Source: CAIOZW01 sp049318845 (GTDB taxonomy: Bacteria; Acidobacteriota; Blastocatellia; RBC074). Taken from it: 12,313 nucleotides of DNA. Both the position numbers and the translations under genes were made by a program. Every line of letters starts with the position of its first letter. The first letter of the stretch is position 1. This document shows positions 1-6,840 of this stretch, piece after piece. The stretch lies in the NCBI GenBank assembly GCA_049318845.1, contig JBMOFH010000099.1, positions 1-12,313 of the forward strand, in the 5' to 3' direction. Below the pieces are notes generated by a model. The model was not told the DNA's origin and ran no database searches. It saw nothing but the letters and a program-made list of their open reading frames with translations.

Positions 1-2
1 TG

Positions 3-974
3 GAGAAGTCCGCTGACCTGCGATATGGCGAGAATCCACATCAGAAGGCTGCCCTCTACCGACTGGCCACCAGCGGTGAGTCCGGCATCGCGACGGCAGA
101 GCAGCTTCAGGGGAAGGAGCTTTCGTACAACAACCTGCTCGACAGCGATGCCGCCTGGGAGCTGGTGCTCGAGATTCACCGCATGCACCTCGCAGAGTCA
201 CGCGCCGCCGGGGCGATCACACCACACGATCTTCCAGTCACCTGCGCGATCATCAAGCACACCAATCCGTGCGGTGTTGGAATCGCGGCCACCGCGGCCG
301 AGGCCTTTCTGAACGGCAAGGCGACCGATCCGGTCTCGGCCTTCGGCGGCATCATCGCCTTCTCCGGGATGGTCGATGGCACGGCGGCACGCGAGATCGC
401 AGAGATGTTTGCCGAGGTGATCATCGCGCCGGAATTCAGCGCTGAGGCGCGAGAAGTTCTTGGTGTGAAGAAGAATCTCCGTGTTCTGCTGATGCCAATC
501 GAGCCGAAAGCGGGCGAAGTGCTCGAGCTGCGACGGATCGGCGGTGGCGTCCTGGTTCAGGAGAAGGATCGTGAGCTACTCGACGAGGAGAAGTTTGAGA
601 TTGTCAGCGACCGGAAGCCGACGCAGGCGGAGATGCGAGGGCTGCGCCTTGGCTGGGCGATCTGCAAGCACGTCAAGTCGAACGCGATCGTCTACGCCGC
701 AGAACATCAGCTGGTTGGTGTCGGCGCCGGGCAGATGTCACGTGTCGACTCGGTTCGGATCGGCGCAATGAAGGCACAGTTGCCACTCAGCGGGAGTGTC
801 CTCGCCTCAGACGCCTTCTTCCCGTTTCGCGACGGGCTCGATGAGGCGGCCAGCCATGGCATTACGGCAGTGATTCAGCCCGGCGGCTCGGTGCGTGACA
901 AGGAGGTCATTCAGGCGGCCAACGAACACGGCATCGCCATGGTCTTCACCGGCATGCGTCATTTCAAACATTGA
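3..974 (+). CDS. purH: Bifunctional purine biosynthesis protein PurH, 3' part (AICAR transformylase domain)
   Basis: This is the C-terminal 323 residues of PurH; the frame is open through the left edge, so the 5' end is outside the window. PurH is a cytosolic enzyme. Its C-terminal domain formylates AICAR using 10-formyltetrahydrofolate, and its N-terminal domain closes FAICAR to IMP, the last two steps of de novo purine synthesis. Visible motifs are LRYGENPHQ near the start, ELSYNNLLDSDAAW, KHTNPCG (the Lys-His pair belongs to the transformylase active site), DPVSAFGGI, and the typical C-terminus GMRHFKH. Full-length PurH is about 510-530 residues, so nearly all of the IMP cyclohydrolase domain is missing only because of the window cut. 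There is no frameshift or internal stop. The gene is followed by a 13-bp hairpin at 1017-1064, so it probably ends its transcription unit. Confidence 0.97.
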   Translation, partial: EKSADLRYGENPHQKAALYRLATSGESGIATAEQLQGKELSYNNLLDSDAAWELVLEIHRMHLAESRAAGAITPHDLPVTCAIIKHTNPCGVGIAATAAEAFLNGKATDPVSAFGGIIAFSGMVDGTAAREIAEMFAEVIIAPEFSAEAREVLGVKKNLRVLLMPIEPKAGEVLELRRIGGGVLVQEKDRELLDEEKFEIVSDRKPTQAEMRGLRLGWAICKHVKSNAIVYAAEHQLVGVGAGQMSRVDSVRIGAMKAQLPLSGSVLASDAFFPFRDGLDEAASHGITAVIQPGGSVRDKEVIQAANEHGIAMVFTGMRHFKH

Positions 975-1016
975 TAAGGATAGAATGCAGTTGTTCGATC
1001 GATAATGCCGCAACAT

Positions 1017-1064
1017 CAGTAAGGCGCATGACCTATCCATACGCTGAGGATATGCGCCTTACTG
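1017..1064 (+). terminator. Strong hairpin after purH, candidate terminator
   Basis: CAGTAAGGCGCAT at 1017-1029 is exactly complementary to ATGCGCCTTACTG at 1052-1064. After a G-T pair and an A-A mismatch the stem gains three more pairs (1032-1034 with 1047-1049), closing a loop of about 12 nt. It starts 43 nt after the purH stop codon. The nearest T-run (five Ts at 1081-1085) is 17 nt beyond the stem, so it is not a textbook intrinsic terminator. It could act with a factor, stabilise the 3' end of the mRNA, or be a dispersed palindromic repeat. Confidence 0.5.
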
Positions 1065-1338
1065 GTGAGCCGCCGGTGCGTTTTTAAGTTGGAAATCAGA
1101 TGTTGAACCGATCAGGATGTTGGAACAGCCATAGCCGACTTGCCTGAACAGGTTTCACTGTGTATCGGATTCAGGGTTGGTTGGCCGCCTGCGCGATCGA
1201 ATTAATCCGGAGTGTGGTGCGCAGGCAAGATATCACTTGCAGATTCTCCCCGGAGACATCGTTCAAACAGCCTCGTCTTAATTAAAATGATTGAGCGGAG
1301 TTAACGACCAGAAGAAGATCGATAATTCTGCAAACTGT

Positions 1339-1367
1339 TTGAGTTGTACAGGGGCTTATCGTATGAT
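1339..1367 (+). promoter_or_regulatory. Candidate sigma70-type promoter for the receptor gene
   Basis: TTGAGT at 1339-1344 (four of six matches to TTGACA) is separated by 17 nt from TATGAT at 1362-1367 (five of six matches to TATAAT). A start near 1374 would give an unusually long leader of about 300 nt before the receptor's ATG at 1674. This is the best box pair I saw in the region, but it was found by eye in AT-rich sequence where chance matches are common. Confidence 0.35.
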
Positions 1368-1660
1368 CGCGATGTGTTGATTTTAGTTTCGCCTGTAGTT
1401 TTCAGCCTTTAAAACAGGTCGTGGGAGGCTGGTTCACCGATTATGTCAGCATAACTGTCGGGTATCCAGCTCAGCAAAGTGTTCGCAGTTCGTCGGCGGA
1501 CAGTTCAACTGGTGGTTTCGTTCTGAGATCGCCACAAGTCAAGTTGTAACCTCAATTTTAAGTTCACCAGTAGCGGCTTCAGCAGTCAGGGTTGTCGTGT
1601 TTACAGTGAATTCAATGGTCGATCATTAGTGATGATTTGCCTGTCATCGAACTTGCCCAT

Positions 1661-1667
1661 AGGAGAG
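1661..1667 (+). promoter_or_regulatory. Ribosome binding site setting the receptor start
   Basis: AGGAGAG lies 6 nt before ATG 1674. The longer frame could start at GTG 1629 or ATG 1632, but these lack a comparable site, and starting there would put 15 polar residues in front of a standard signal peptide. Confidence 0.75.
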
Positions 1668-1673
1668 AGTCGA

Positions 1674-4600
1674 ATGAGAGAGTGCGTTTCGAATTATGGT
1701 CGTAAGGCAACCCAATTGCTGTTTGGGTTGTTATTGTTGTTATTGTTGTTATCATCAGGCACGGTCTTCGCCCAGGTGACCACCGCCGACCTGGTTGGGA
1801 CGGTGCGGGACAATAGTGGCGCGGTGGTCCGCACCGTCAAAGTAACGCTGACCAATGTCGCCACCAACGTTGGACGAAATACCGTGACCGACGATTCCGG
1901 CAACTATGTCTTCACTGCCCTGCAACCAGGAATTTATAAGTTGACCACCGAGGCCGACGGCTTCCGGCGAGTCGAGCGAACAGGAGTTGAGCTGCAGGTC
2001 AATCAGCGGGCACAGATCGATATCGAGATGCAGGTTGGAGCTGTTGGTGAGACGGTGCAGATTACCGGTTCGGCGCCGCTGCTTGAAAGTCAGTCGTCGG
2101 TTCTTGGCAGCGTGATTCAGGAGCAGCAGGTGCAGGATCTGCCGCTGAATGGACGTAACTTTGTCCAGCTGGCGGTGCTCAGTCCGGGAGTGAGCGGAGC
2201 TGGTCAGGGTATGCGCGGCACGATCATGAGCGGCAGTCGGCCGGATGACCTGCGTCCCGGGACGGAACTTTTCGTCAACGGCAACCGGGAGAGCTCGAAC
2301 AACTATCTCTACGATGGCATCGACAACAATGACCGGCTGACACTCGCAATCATCGTCCGGCCGGCGGTCGAGGCGATCAAAGAGTTCAAAATCCAGACTA
2401 ACCTCTTTTCGGCCGAGCAGGGGCGAAACCCAGGTGGGCAAGTCAACGTGGTGACCAAGTCAGGCAGCAATGATCTGCACGGCACTGTTTACGAATTTTT
2501 GCGCAATCGGGCACTCGATGCCAACAACTTCTTCTCCAATCGTGCCCGCACGGCCAAGCCACAGTTTCAGCAGAACCAGTTTGGCGGGGCGGTTGGCGGA
2601 CGACTCCTTCGCGACAAAACCTTCTTCTTTGGCGATTATGACGGCTTCCGCCAGAACCTCGGGAGGCTGTTTGTCAACACGGTTCCGACCCTGAAGATGC
2701 GCCAGGGCGACTTCAGCGAGATCGCCGGTGGCATCTTTGATCCGGCAACGACGGTGCAGAACGGGACAACCTACACGCGCCAGCAGTTTGCAAACAATAT
2801 CATTCCGCGCGAACGCTGGGATCCGGTTATGGCCAAGCTGATCAATGCCTATCCGCTTCCAACGACAGCCGGGCTGGCGAACAACCTGGTCACGACCCCG
2901 GTGCGCAAGCAGAACTGGGACCAGTTTGATGTGCGGATCGACCACAACCACAGCGAGCGGAACACCTTCTTTGGGCGTTATTCATGGTCGAAGACTGCGA
3001 CAACCAATCCTTACACCTTTCCGGCGGTCGAGCTAGCCGGGGTCGGCAAGTCCGTCGGGATTGGCAACGAGGACAGCTTTGCCGGGACTTCGGCGTTGAC
3101 CGCGCAGCATCTGGTTCTGAACTGGGTTCACGTCATTTCGCCGCGACTGATGCTCGATATTCGGTCAGGCTACGCGAGATTCAACCTCGACTTCATCCAG
3201 GCGGATGTCAATCCGGGTGACAAGCTGGCCAATAAACTCGGGGTGCCAAATGCGAACCAGCAGGATTTGCAGGACGCCTTGCCGATCATCAGTCCGGCAG
3301 GCTACACCGGAGTCGGTCACAGCCGGTCGCTGCCAATCCTGCGCCGGCAGAACATCTTCCAGTACGTTGTCAATCTGACGTTCACGGGCAGCGCGCATTC
3401 GATCAAGACCGGGTTTGATGTCCGGCGTCGTCATCTGACAGAGTACCAGACCAATCGTGGAAACGGGCGCTTCAACTTTGCGCCAAACATCACCAACAAC
3501 CCGGCCAACAATTCGGGCGGTCACGTCATGGCCTCGTTTCTGCTTGGTGCACCAAGCCTGATCGAACAGGACTACCTGCTCGCCTGGGTTGGAATTCGTG
3601 GTACGGAATACAGCACCTATATCGCAGACGACTGGCGCGCAACCCGGAAGCTGACATTGAATCTGGGCATGCGCTATGAACTTGATACCCCCTACAATGA
3701 GGTCGCCAACCGATGGGCAAATTTTGATCCAAAGACGGCGACAGTCCTGATCGCAGGGCGGAACGGGGTTGGAAAATCGGCCGGGGTGAACACCTTCAAG
3801 AAGGGCCTGGCGCCGCGATTCGGATTTGCCTATCAAGTGGCGGATAAGACTGTGATTCGTGGTGGGGCGGGCATGTTCTGGAACACGGCTGGTCATGGCG
3901 GGAACACCCTGCGGCTGATGAGACACGTCCCCTTCGGTCCTATCTACAGCTTTTCACCGGGCAACTTCTTTGTGACGCGGCGGGTGAGTGATGGATTCCC
4001 GAAGCTGCCGGCGTTGAATCTGGCCAGCGCTGACAATCCAGGTGGAAGCGTCGTCGGTGTCGATCCGAACTACCAGCCAGGGTATGCGATGCAGTTCAAC
4101 CTGACAGTCGAGCAGGAGTTGCCATCGTCGATTCTGCTCAAGGCCTCGTATGTAGGCAACCTCGGTCGCCACCTCGATACGAGTTACAATCTTAACCAGG
4201 CAATCCCGGGAGCGGGTGCAGTCAACAATCGGCGTCCGTTCTTTGGCGTACGTCCGTCGCTGGCCGATGTGACGTGGGCAGTCTCCGATGGTCTGGCCGC
4301 CTATCATGCCTTTCAGTTCAGCGCCGAGAAACGGCTGACTCACGGGTTGAGTGGCCTTCTCGCCTACACCTGGGGACATTCGATCGATACGGTCGGGCAG
4401 AACTTTGGCGGTGGAGCTGACGGACCATTGCCGCAGAATCCACTTAATCGATGGGCCGACCGTGGCAATTCACCGTTCGACATCCGTCATCGGTTGACGG
4501 TCGGCTGGAACTATCGGCTGCCATTCGGCAAGGGCCGGCGCTGGCTGAGTAGGGGTGGGTTGGTCGATTCCGTGCTGGGCGGCTGGCAGATGAACGGGAT

Positions 4601-5012
4601 CAATATCTTCCAGACAGGGCTGCCATTTACTCCGACGGCGAATACTTCGACACTCAATACCGGAACGGGCAGCCGACCGGATCGAGTTGGCAGTGGGACA
4701 ATCGACAATCCGACCGTCGACCGCTGGTTTGATACCGCGGCGTTCAGGACACCGGGGCAGTTTATGTATGGCAATTCGGGGCGTAACATCCTGTATGGTC
4801 CAGGACGTGTCAACATGGACTTCTCGGTCTTCAAGGAGTTTGTGATCGTGGAGGGGTTAAAGCTCCAGTTTCGAACGGAGTTCTTCAATGTCTTCAATCA
4901 CACACAGTTCGATCTTCCGAACGCCGCGATTGGGGCGGGAAATGCCGGAACGATTACGAGCATTGTGGGAACGCCACGCCAGATCCAGTTTGGATTGAAA
5001 CTGGTCTTCTAG
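1674..5012 (+). CDS. TonB-dependent receptor-like outer-membrane protein with carboxypeptidase-regulatory-like domain
   Basis: A 1112-residue protein of the large Oar/SusC-like receptor class typical of Acidobacteriota, expected in the outer membrane for uptake of a large or polymeric substrate that cannot be named from sequence. Residues 1-33 are a signal peptide: basic n-region, a run of eight leucines at 19-26, and likely cleavage at VFA|Q. Residues about 36-130 form the carboxypeptidase-regulatory-like beta-sandwich (LVGTVRDNSGAVV, DDSGNYVFTALQPGIYKL). The plug follows, with LPLNGRNF at 156-163, FVNGNRESSNNYLYDGIDNND around 198-218 and NVVTKSGSNDLHGTVYEFLRN. The rest is a beta-barrel with many alternating aromatic strands, ending FGLKLVF; a final Phe is the usual barrel-assembly signal. 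I saw no clear TonB box, as is common in this class. It stands alone, without a SusD-like partner. A P-loop-like string (GRNGVGKS) in the barrel looks accidental. Confidence 0.9.
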   Translation: MRECVSNYGRKATQLLFGLLLLLLLLSSGTVFAQVTTADLVGTVRDNSGAVVRTVKVTLTNVATNVGRNTVTDDSGNYVFTALQPGIYKLTTEADGFRRVERTGVELQVNQRAQIDIEMQVGAVGETVQITGSAPLLESQSSVLGSVIQEQQVQDLPLNGRNFVQLAVLSPGVSGAGQGMRGTIMSGSRPDDLRPGTELFVNGNRESSNNYLYDGIDNNDRLTLAIIVRPAVEAIKEFKIQTNLFSAEQGRNPGGQVNVVTKSGSNDLHGTVYEFLRNRALDANNFFSNRARTAKPQFQQNQFGGAVGGRLLRDKTFFFGDYDGFRQNLGRLFVNTVPTLKMRQGDFSEIAGGIFDPATTVQNGTTYTRQQFANNIIPRERWDPVMAKLINAYPLPTTAGLANNLVTTPVRKQNWDQFDVRIDHNHSERNTFFGRYSWSKTATTNPYTFPAVELAGVGKSVGIGNEDSFAGTSALTAQHLVLNWVHVISPRLMLDIRSGYARFNLDFIQADVNPGDKLANKLGVPNANQQDLQDALPIISPAGYTGVGHSRSLPILRRQNIFQYVVNLTFTGSAHSIKTGFDVRRRHLTEYQTNRGNGRFNFAPNITNNPANNSGGHVMASFLLGAPSLIEQDYLLAWVGIRGTEYSTYIADDWRATRKLTLNLGMRYELDTPYNEVANRWANFDPKTATVLIAGRNGVGKSAGVNTFKKGLAPRFGFAYQVADKTVIRGGAGMFWNTAGHGGNTLRLMRHVPFGPIYSFSPGNFFVTRRVSDGFPKLPALNLASADNPGGSVVGVDPNYQPGYAMQFNLTVEQELPSSILLKASYVGNLGRHLDTSYNLNQAIPGAGAVNNRRPFFGVRPSLADVTWAVSDGLAAYHAFQFSAEKRLTHGLSGLLAYTWGHSIDTVGQNFGGGADGPLPQNPLNRWADRGNSPFDIRHRLTVGWNYRLPFGKGRRWLSRGGLVDSVLGGWQMNGINIFQTGLPFTPTANTSTLNTGTGSRPDRVGSGTIDNPTVDRWFDTAAFRTPGQFMYGNSGRNILYGPGRVNMDFSVFKEFVIVEGLKLQFRTEFFNVFNHTQFDLPNAAIGAGNAGTITSIVGTPRQIQFGLKLVF
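1728..1751 (+). repeat. In-frame leucine-codon microsatellite in the signal peptide
   Basis: Eight consecutive leucine codons are made only of TTG and TTA in a 9-nt period (TTG TTA TTG, 2.67 copies). They form the hydrophobic core of the receptor's signal peptide. Elsewhere in the gene leucine is mostly CTG or CTC. Gain or loss of a unit would change the core by three leucines without shifting the frame. Confidence 0.85.
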
Positions 5013-5057
5013 TGATTGCTCTGCGGCACTGACAGTAGTGGGCAACAGTGGCAGCAG

Positions 5058-5131
5058 CTGAGCCGATGCGCCAAACGCGGTTTTCGACCGGTCACCCTGG
5101 AGCGAAGATCTCGTTTGACGCATCGGCTCAG
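5058..5131. terminator. Large interrupted palindrome between convergent genes, candidate bidirectional terminator
   Basis: CTGAGCCGATGCG at 5058-5070 pairs perfectly with CGCATCGGCTCAG at 5119-5131. After one mismatch, CAAACG (5072-5077) pairs with CGTTTG (5112-5117). The arms thus give 19 pairs over 20 positions around a 34-nt centre, which itself contains a small hairpin, CGGT (5078-5081) with ACCG (5087-5090). It sits between the ends of the receptor gene (+) and the coiled-coil protein gene (-), where a terminator serving both strands is expected. No long T-run follows on either side, so factor-independent termination is not certain. A small mobile palindrome is an alternative. Confidence 0.55.
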
Positions 5132-5200
5132 TTATATGTCACCAGCGCCCTCTTGGCGAAGTGTCTTCCTGTTCGTAAGTGGCGACAGAATGCGAGACCG

Positions 5201-5983
5201 TTATTTTGTGATAATCGAGCGGCGCGAAGGGGGCCCGATGTGAATATGAGCCCCGGTAGCCGAGCCTGTGATGGCGGCACGAATAGCGATGAAGGAGAGT
5301 CCCTGGCTCTGCAGGTAGAGTATAAGTTCCTGACCCTCGGGTGAATCGGGATGGACGGCGACGTCGAGTGCTTCGCGATGATCGAATCCAAGGCGCTGAT
5401 GGGTTTCAGTCTGCCCAAAGGCGCTGATCGGAAGTGGCTTGCCGAATTTGAGCCGATAGAAGGCGTCGAGTTTTGTCGAATCGGCCATCGACCAGCGAGC
5501 AGCGCCGACAAAGCGGAGGAGAGGACCGTTAAAACTATAACTTCCAGCCGGTACTGGCGGCAATGAGGCAAGCTGTTCAGAGGCGTGAACCTCGGCGACA
5601 AGCTGGTCGATCGATTCGAGCTGGCGTGCCGTTTCGGTCTGGTGGGAGAGTACCTCTTTCAGTTCGGCCTCGCTGGTCTCGATCTGGCGGCGTGGTATCA
5701 GGCCGAGTTCGAGAAGCCTGAGATTACGATCGTGATTGGCGCGTGCGCGGCTCGCGTCCTGTGTCTGAAGGACGAGGAGTCGTTCGAGGCTCTGTCGGTA
5801 GGTCTGGGAGGCGGAGAGCAGGCGGCTGCGGGACTCTTCGAGGGCATCGCTCAGTTGCCCTGTCTGATCGGCAACCGGCGGCGGAGGCGTCTGCCGCGGT
5901 GACTGTGAGTAAGCGGCAGCGGCCATGCTCGCGGCAGCGAGACAGGTGGCGACTATTTTTTTCAGACCCGGCGTTCCCAACAC
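5201..5983 (-). CDS. Exported protein: TolC/HlyD-like coiled coil joined to an M15-peptidase-like His/Asp domain
   Basis: A 260-residue protein, family not firmly recognised. Residues 1-26 are a signal peptide (LKK, then an alanine-rich core, likely cleavage AYS|Q), so it acts outside the cytoplasm. A short proline-rich stretch (29-37) leads to a charged helical region at about 43-140 that reads as an antiparallel coiled-coil hairpin; RNLRLLELGLIPRRQIETSE at 86-105 resembles the tip of TolC or HlyD-type hairpins. Residues about 145-260 form a globular domain with conserved-looking His and Asp: H195, H202, D207, H211, and GAHIHIG with H246 and H248 near the end. The order His-x4-Asp, then His-x-His near the C-terminus, recalls the zinc site of M15-type D-Ala-D-Ala or endolysin peptidases, although His-Asp spacing is shorter than their usual SxHxxGxAxD. 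A cell-wall hydrolase role is therefore inference. GTG 5983 was chosen because AGGAGAAG precedes it; TTG 6013 is the alternative. Confidence 0.8.
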   Translation of the reverse strand: MLGTPGLKKIVATCLAAASMAAAAYSQSPRQTPPPPVADQTGQLSDALEESRSRLLSASQTYRQSLERLLVLQTQDASRARANHDRNLRLLELGLIPRRQIETSEAELKEVLSHQTETARQLESIDQLVAEVHASEQLASLPPVPAGSYSFNGPLLRFVGAARWSMADSTKLDAFYRLKFGKPLPISAFGQTETHQRLGFDHREALDVAVHPDSPEGQELILYLQSQGLSFIAIRAAITGSATGAHIHIGPPSRRSIITK

Positions 5984-5986
5984 TTT

Positions 5987-5994
5987 CTTCTCCT
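5987..5994 (-). promoter_or_regulatory. Ribosome binding site setting GTG start 5983
   Basis: Read on the minus strand, AGGAGAAG ends 3 nt before GTG 5983-5981, with the AGGAG core 6 nt away. Starting here yields a compact signal peptide and a leader of about 50 nt from the TATAAT promoter, whereas TTG 6013 would have no such site. Confidence 0.65.
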
Positions 5995-6038
5995 GCACGA
6001 TCTTCAAAATCAATTACAACAATAAATCACAAGTTTCG

Positions 6039-6067
6039 ATTATAGCAACCAATGGGTGATTTGGTAA
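6039..6067 (-). promoter_or_regulatory. Sigma70-type promoter for the coiled-coil/peptidase-like gene
   Basis: On the minus strand, TTACCA (plus positions 6062-6067, four of six matches) is followed after exactly 17 nt by a perfect TATAAT (6039-6044). Transcription would begin near 6032, about 49 nt before GTG 5983. It lies in the 146-bp divergent gap shared with the SRAP gene. For the opposite direction I saw only weak box-like sequences. Confidence 0.6.
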
Positions 6068-6115
6068 ATTGGTTGATTGATCAGCAATACTGAAGAGTTG
6101 CCGGTGGGGCGAGGC

Positions 6116-6124
6116 GGAGGAGGT
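6116..6124 (+). promoter_or_regulatory. Ribosome binding site setting the GTG start of the SRAP gene
   Basis: GGAGGAGGT ends 5 nt before GTG 6130, a near-perfect Shine-Dalgarno. It supports initiation at GTG, which puts the catalytic cysteine at residue 2 as the SRAP family requires. Confidence 0.8.
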
Positions 6125-6129
6125 TTATC

Positions 6130-6840
6130 GTGTGTGGAAGGTTCAACAGGCTAAGTTCGACGGAAGAGGTTGGGGGGCGATTCAGTGTCGAGCCATTGCC
6201 GGAGGCGGGAGTGATCGAGTTCAACATTGCGCCGACGCAGCCGGTTCCGGTGATCATTGAAAGTGCTGGACGGCGGATGATCATGTGTCGCTGGGGATTG
6301 GTGCCAGGCTGGGCAAAGGACACCTCGATGGCCGGCAGGCTGATCAACGCGCGGGCGGAGACCCTGGCGGAGAAGCCCTCATTCAGAGAGGCCCTGGCCT
6401 CGAGACGCTGCCTGGTTCCGGCCAGTGGCTTCTACGAGTGGCCAAAGCGTGGGGAGTGCGCCTGGAAGATTGTCGAAGTTCGACGACGGGATGGGGAGAT
6501 GTTCGCCTTCGCAGGACTCTGGGAGGAGTGGCGCTCGTCGCAGGTGGCCGGGGAAACCGGAGAGGGAGGGGTGCTGGTCGTCCGGACTTTTACGATCATC
6601 ACCGTGCCGCCAAACGACCTTATCAGTCCCTATCACGACCGCATGCCGGCGATCCTGAGTCGTGAGGACGAGGCGGCGTGGATCGGGCGATCGACACGGG
6701 TAGAGGAGCTGGGACGGCTGCTGCGAGGCTATTCGCCGGACGAGCTCGAAGTGGTCGCGGTCAGCCGGGAGCGGCTGACCGGGGGAAATCCTGACAGTTC
6801 TGGCGCTCATCTCCCAACGCGTTTAACGATCGTGGCGTAG
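6130..6840 (+). CDS. yedK: SRAP domain protein, abasic-site DNA-protein crosslinking (YedK/HMCES family)
   Basis: A 236-residue single-domain SRAP protein. The family protects single-stranded DNA by linking covalently, through the N-terminal cysteine exposed after Met removal, to abasic sites. The key residues are all present: MCGRF with Cys2, FNIAPTQ with Asn32, CRWGLVPGWA (53-62), LINARAETLAEKPSFREA with Arg75, RCLVPASGFYEW with Glu103, and SPYHDRMP with His169. Length matches the usual 200-240 residues, so the protein looks intact and active. A region at 134-148 between two conserved blocks is rich in Gly and Glu and probably a loop. The gene starts at GTG behind a strong ribosome binding site. 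It is divergent from the coiled-coil gene and overlaps the 3' end of the SDR gene on the other strand by 34 bp. I saw no LexA-like operator. Confidence 0.95.
   Translation: MCGRFNRLSSTEEVGGRFSVEPLPEAGVIEFNIAPTQPVPVIIESAGRRMIMCRWGLVPGWAKDTSMAGRLINARAETLAEKPSFREALASRRCLVPASGFYEWPKRGECAWKIVEVRRRDGEMFAFAGLWEEWRSSQVAGETGEGGVLVVRTFTIITVPPNDLISPYHDRMPAILSREDEAAWIGRSTRVEELGRLLRGYSPDELEVVAVSRERLTGGNPDSSGAHLPTRLTIVA

Larger units (their letters stand above)
975..1673. other. Long non-coding region between purH and the receptor gene
   Basis: I see no credible gene in these roughly 700 bases: frames are short and none carries a recognisable motif behind a good ribosome binding site. The stretch is visibly richer in A and T than the flanking genes. 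It contains the purH hairpin (1017-1064), a near-direct repeat GATGTTGAAC (1099-1108) and GATGTTGGAAC (1116-1126), a distant inverted pair TCAAACAG (1263-1270) and CTGTTTGA (1335-1342), another pair ACTGGTG (1508-1514) and CACCAGT (1565-1571), and the candidate promoter at 1339-1367. No tRNA or known riboswitch consensus was recognised. Confidence 0.6.

Noticed and set aside
1694..1903. Minus-strand frame with a poly-asparagine run
   Set aside because: The asparagines are just the reverse complement of the TTG/TTA leucine repeat in the receptor signal peptide.
1755..2441. Long antisense open frame of 228 codons opposite the receptor gene, and a similar one at 3165-3926
   Set aside because: Long antisense frames are expected in GC-rich coding DNA. 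The translations show no recognisable domain, and the plus strand is clearly the receptor.
3754..3785. P-loop-like string GRNGVGKS inside the receptor's barrel
   Set aside because: It matches the Walker A pattern but stands in a beta-barrel between ordinary strand sequences, with no Walker B or ATPase context. A chance match is the simplest reading.
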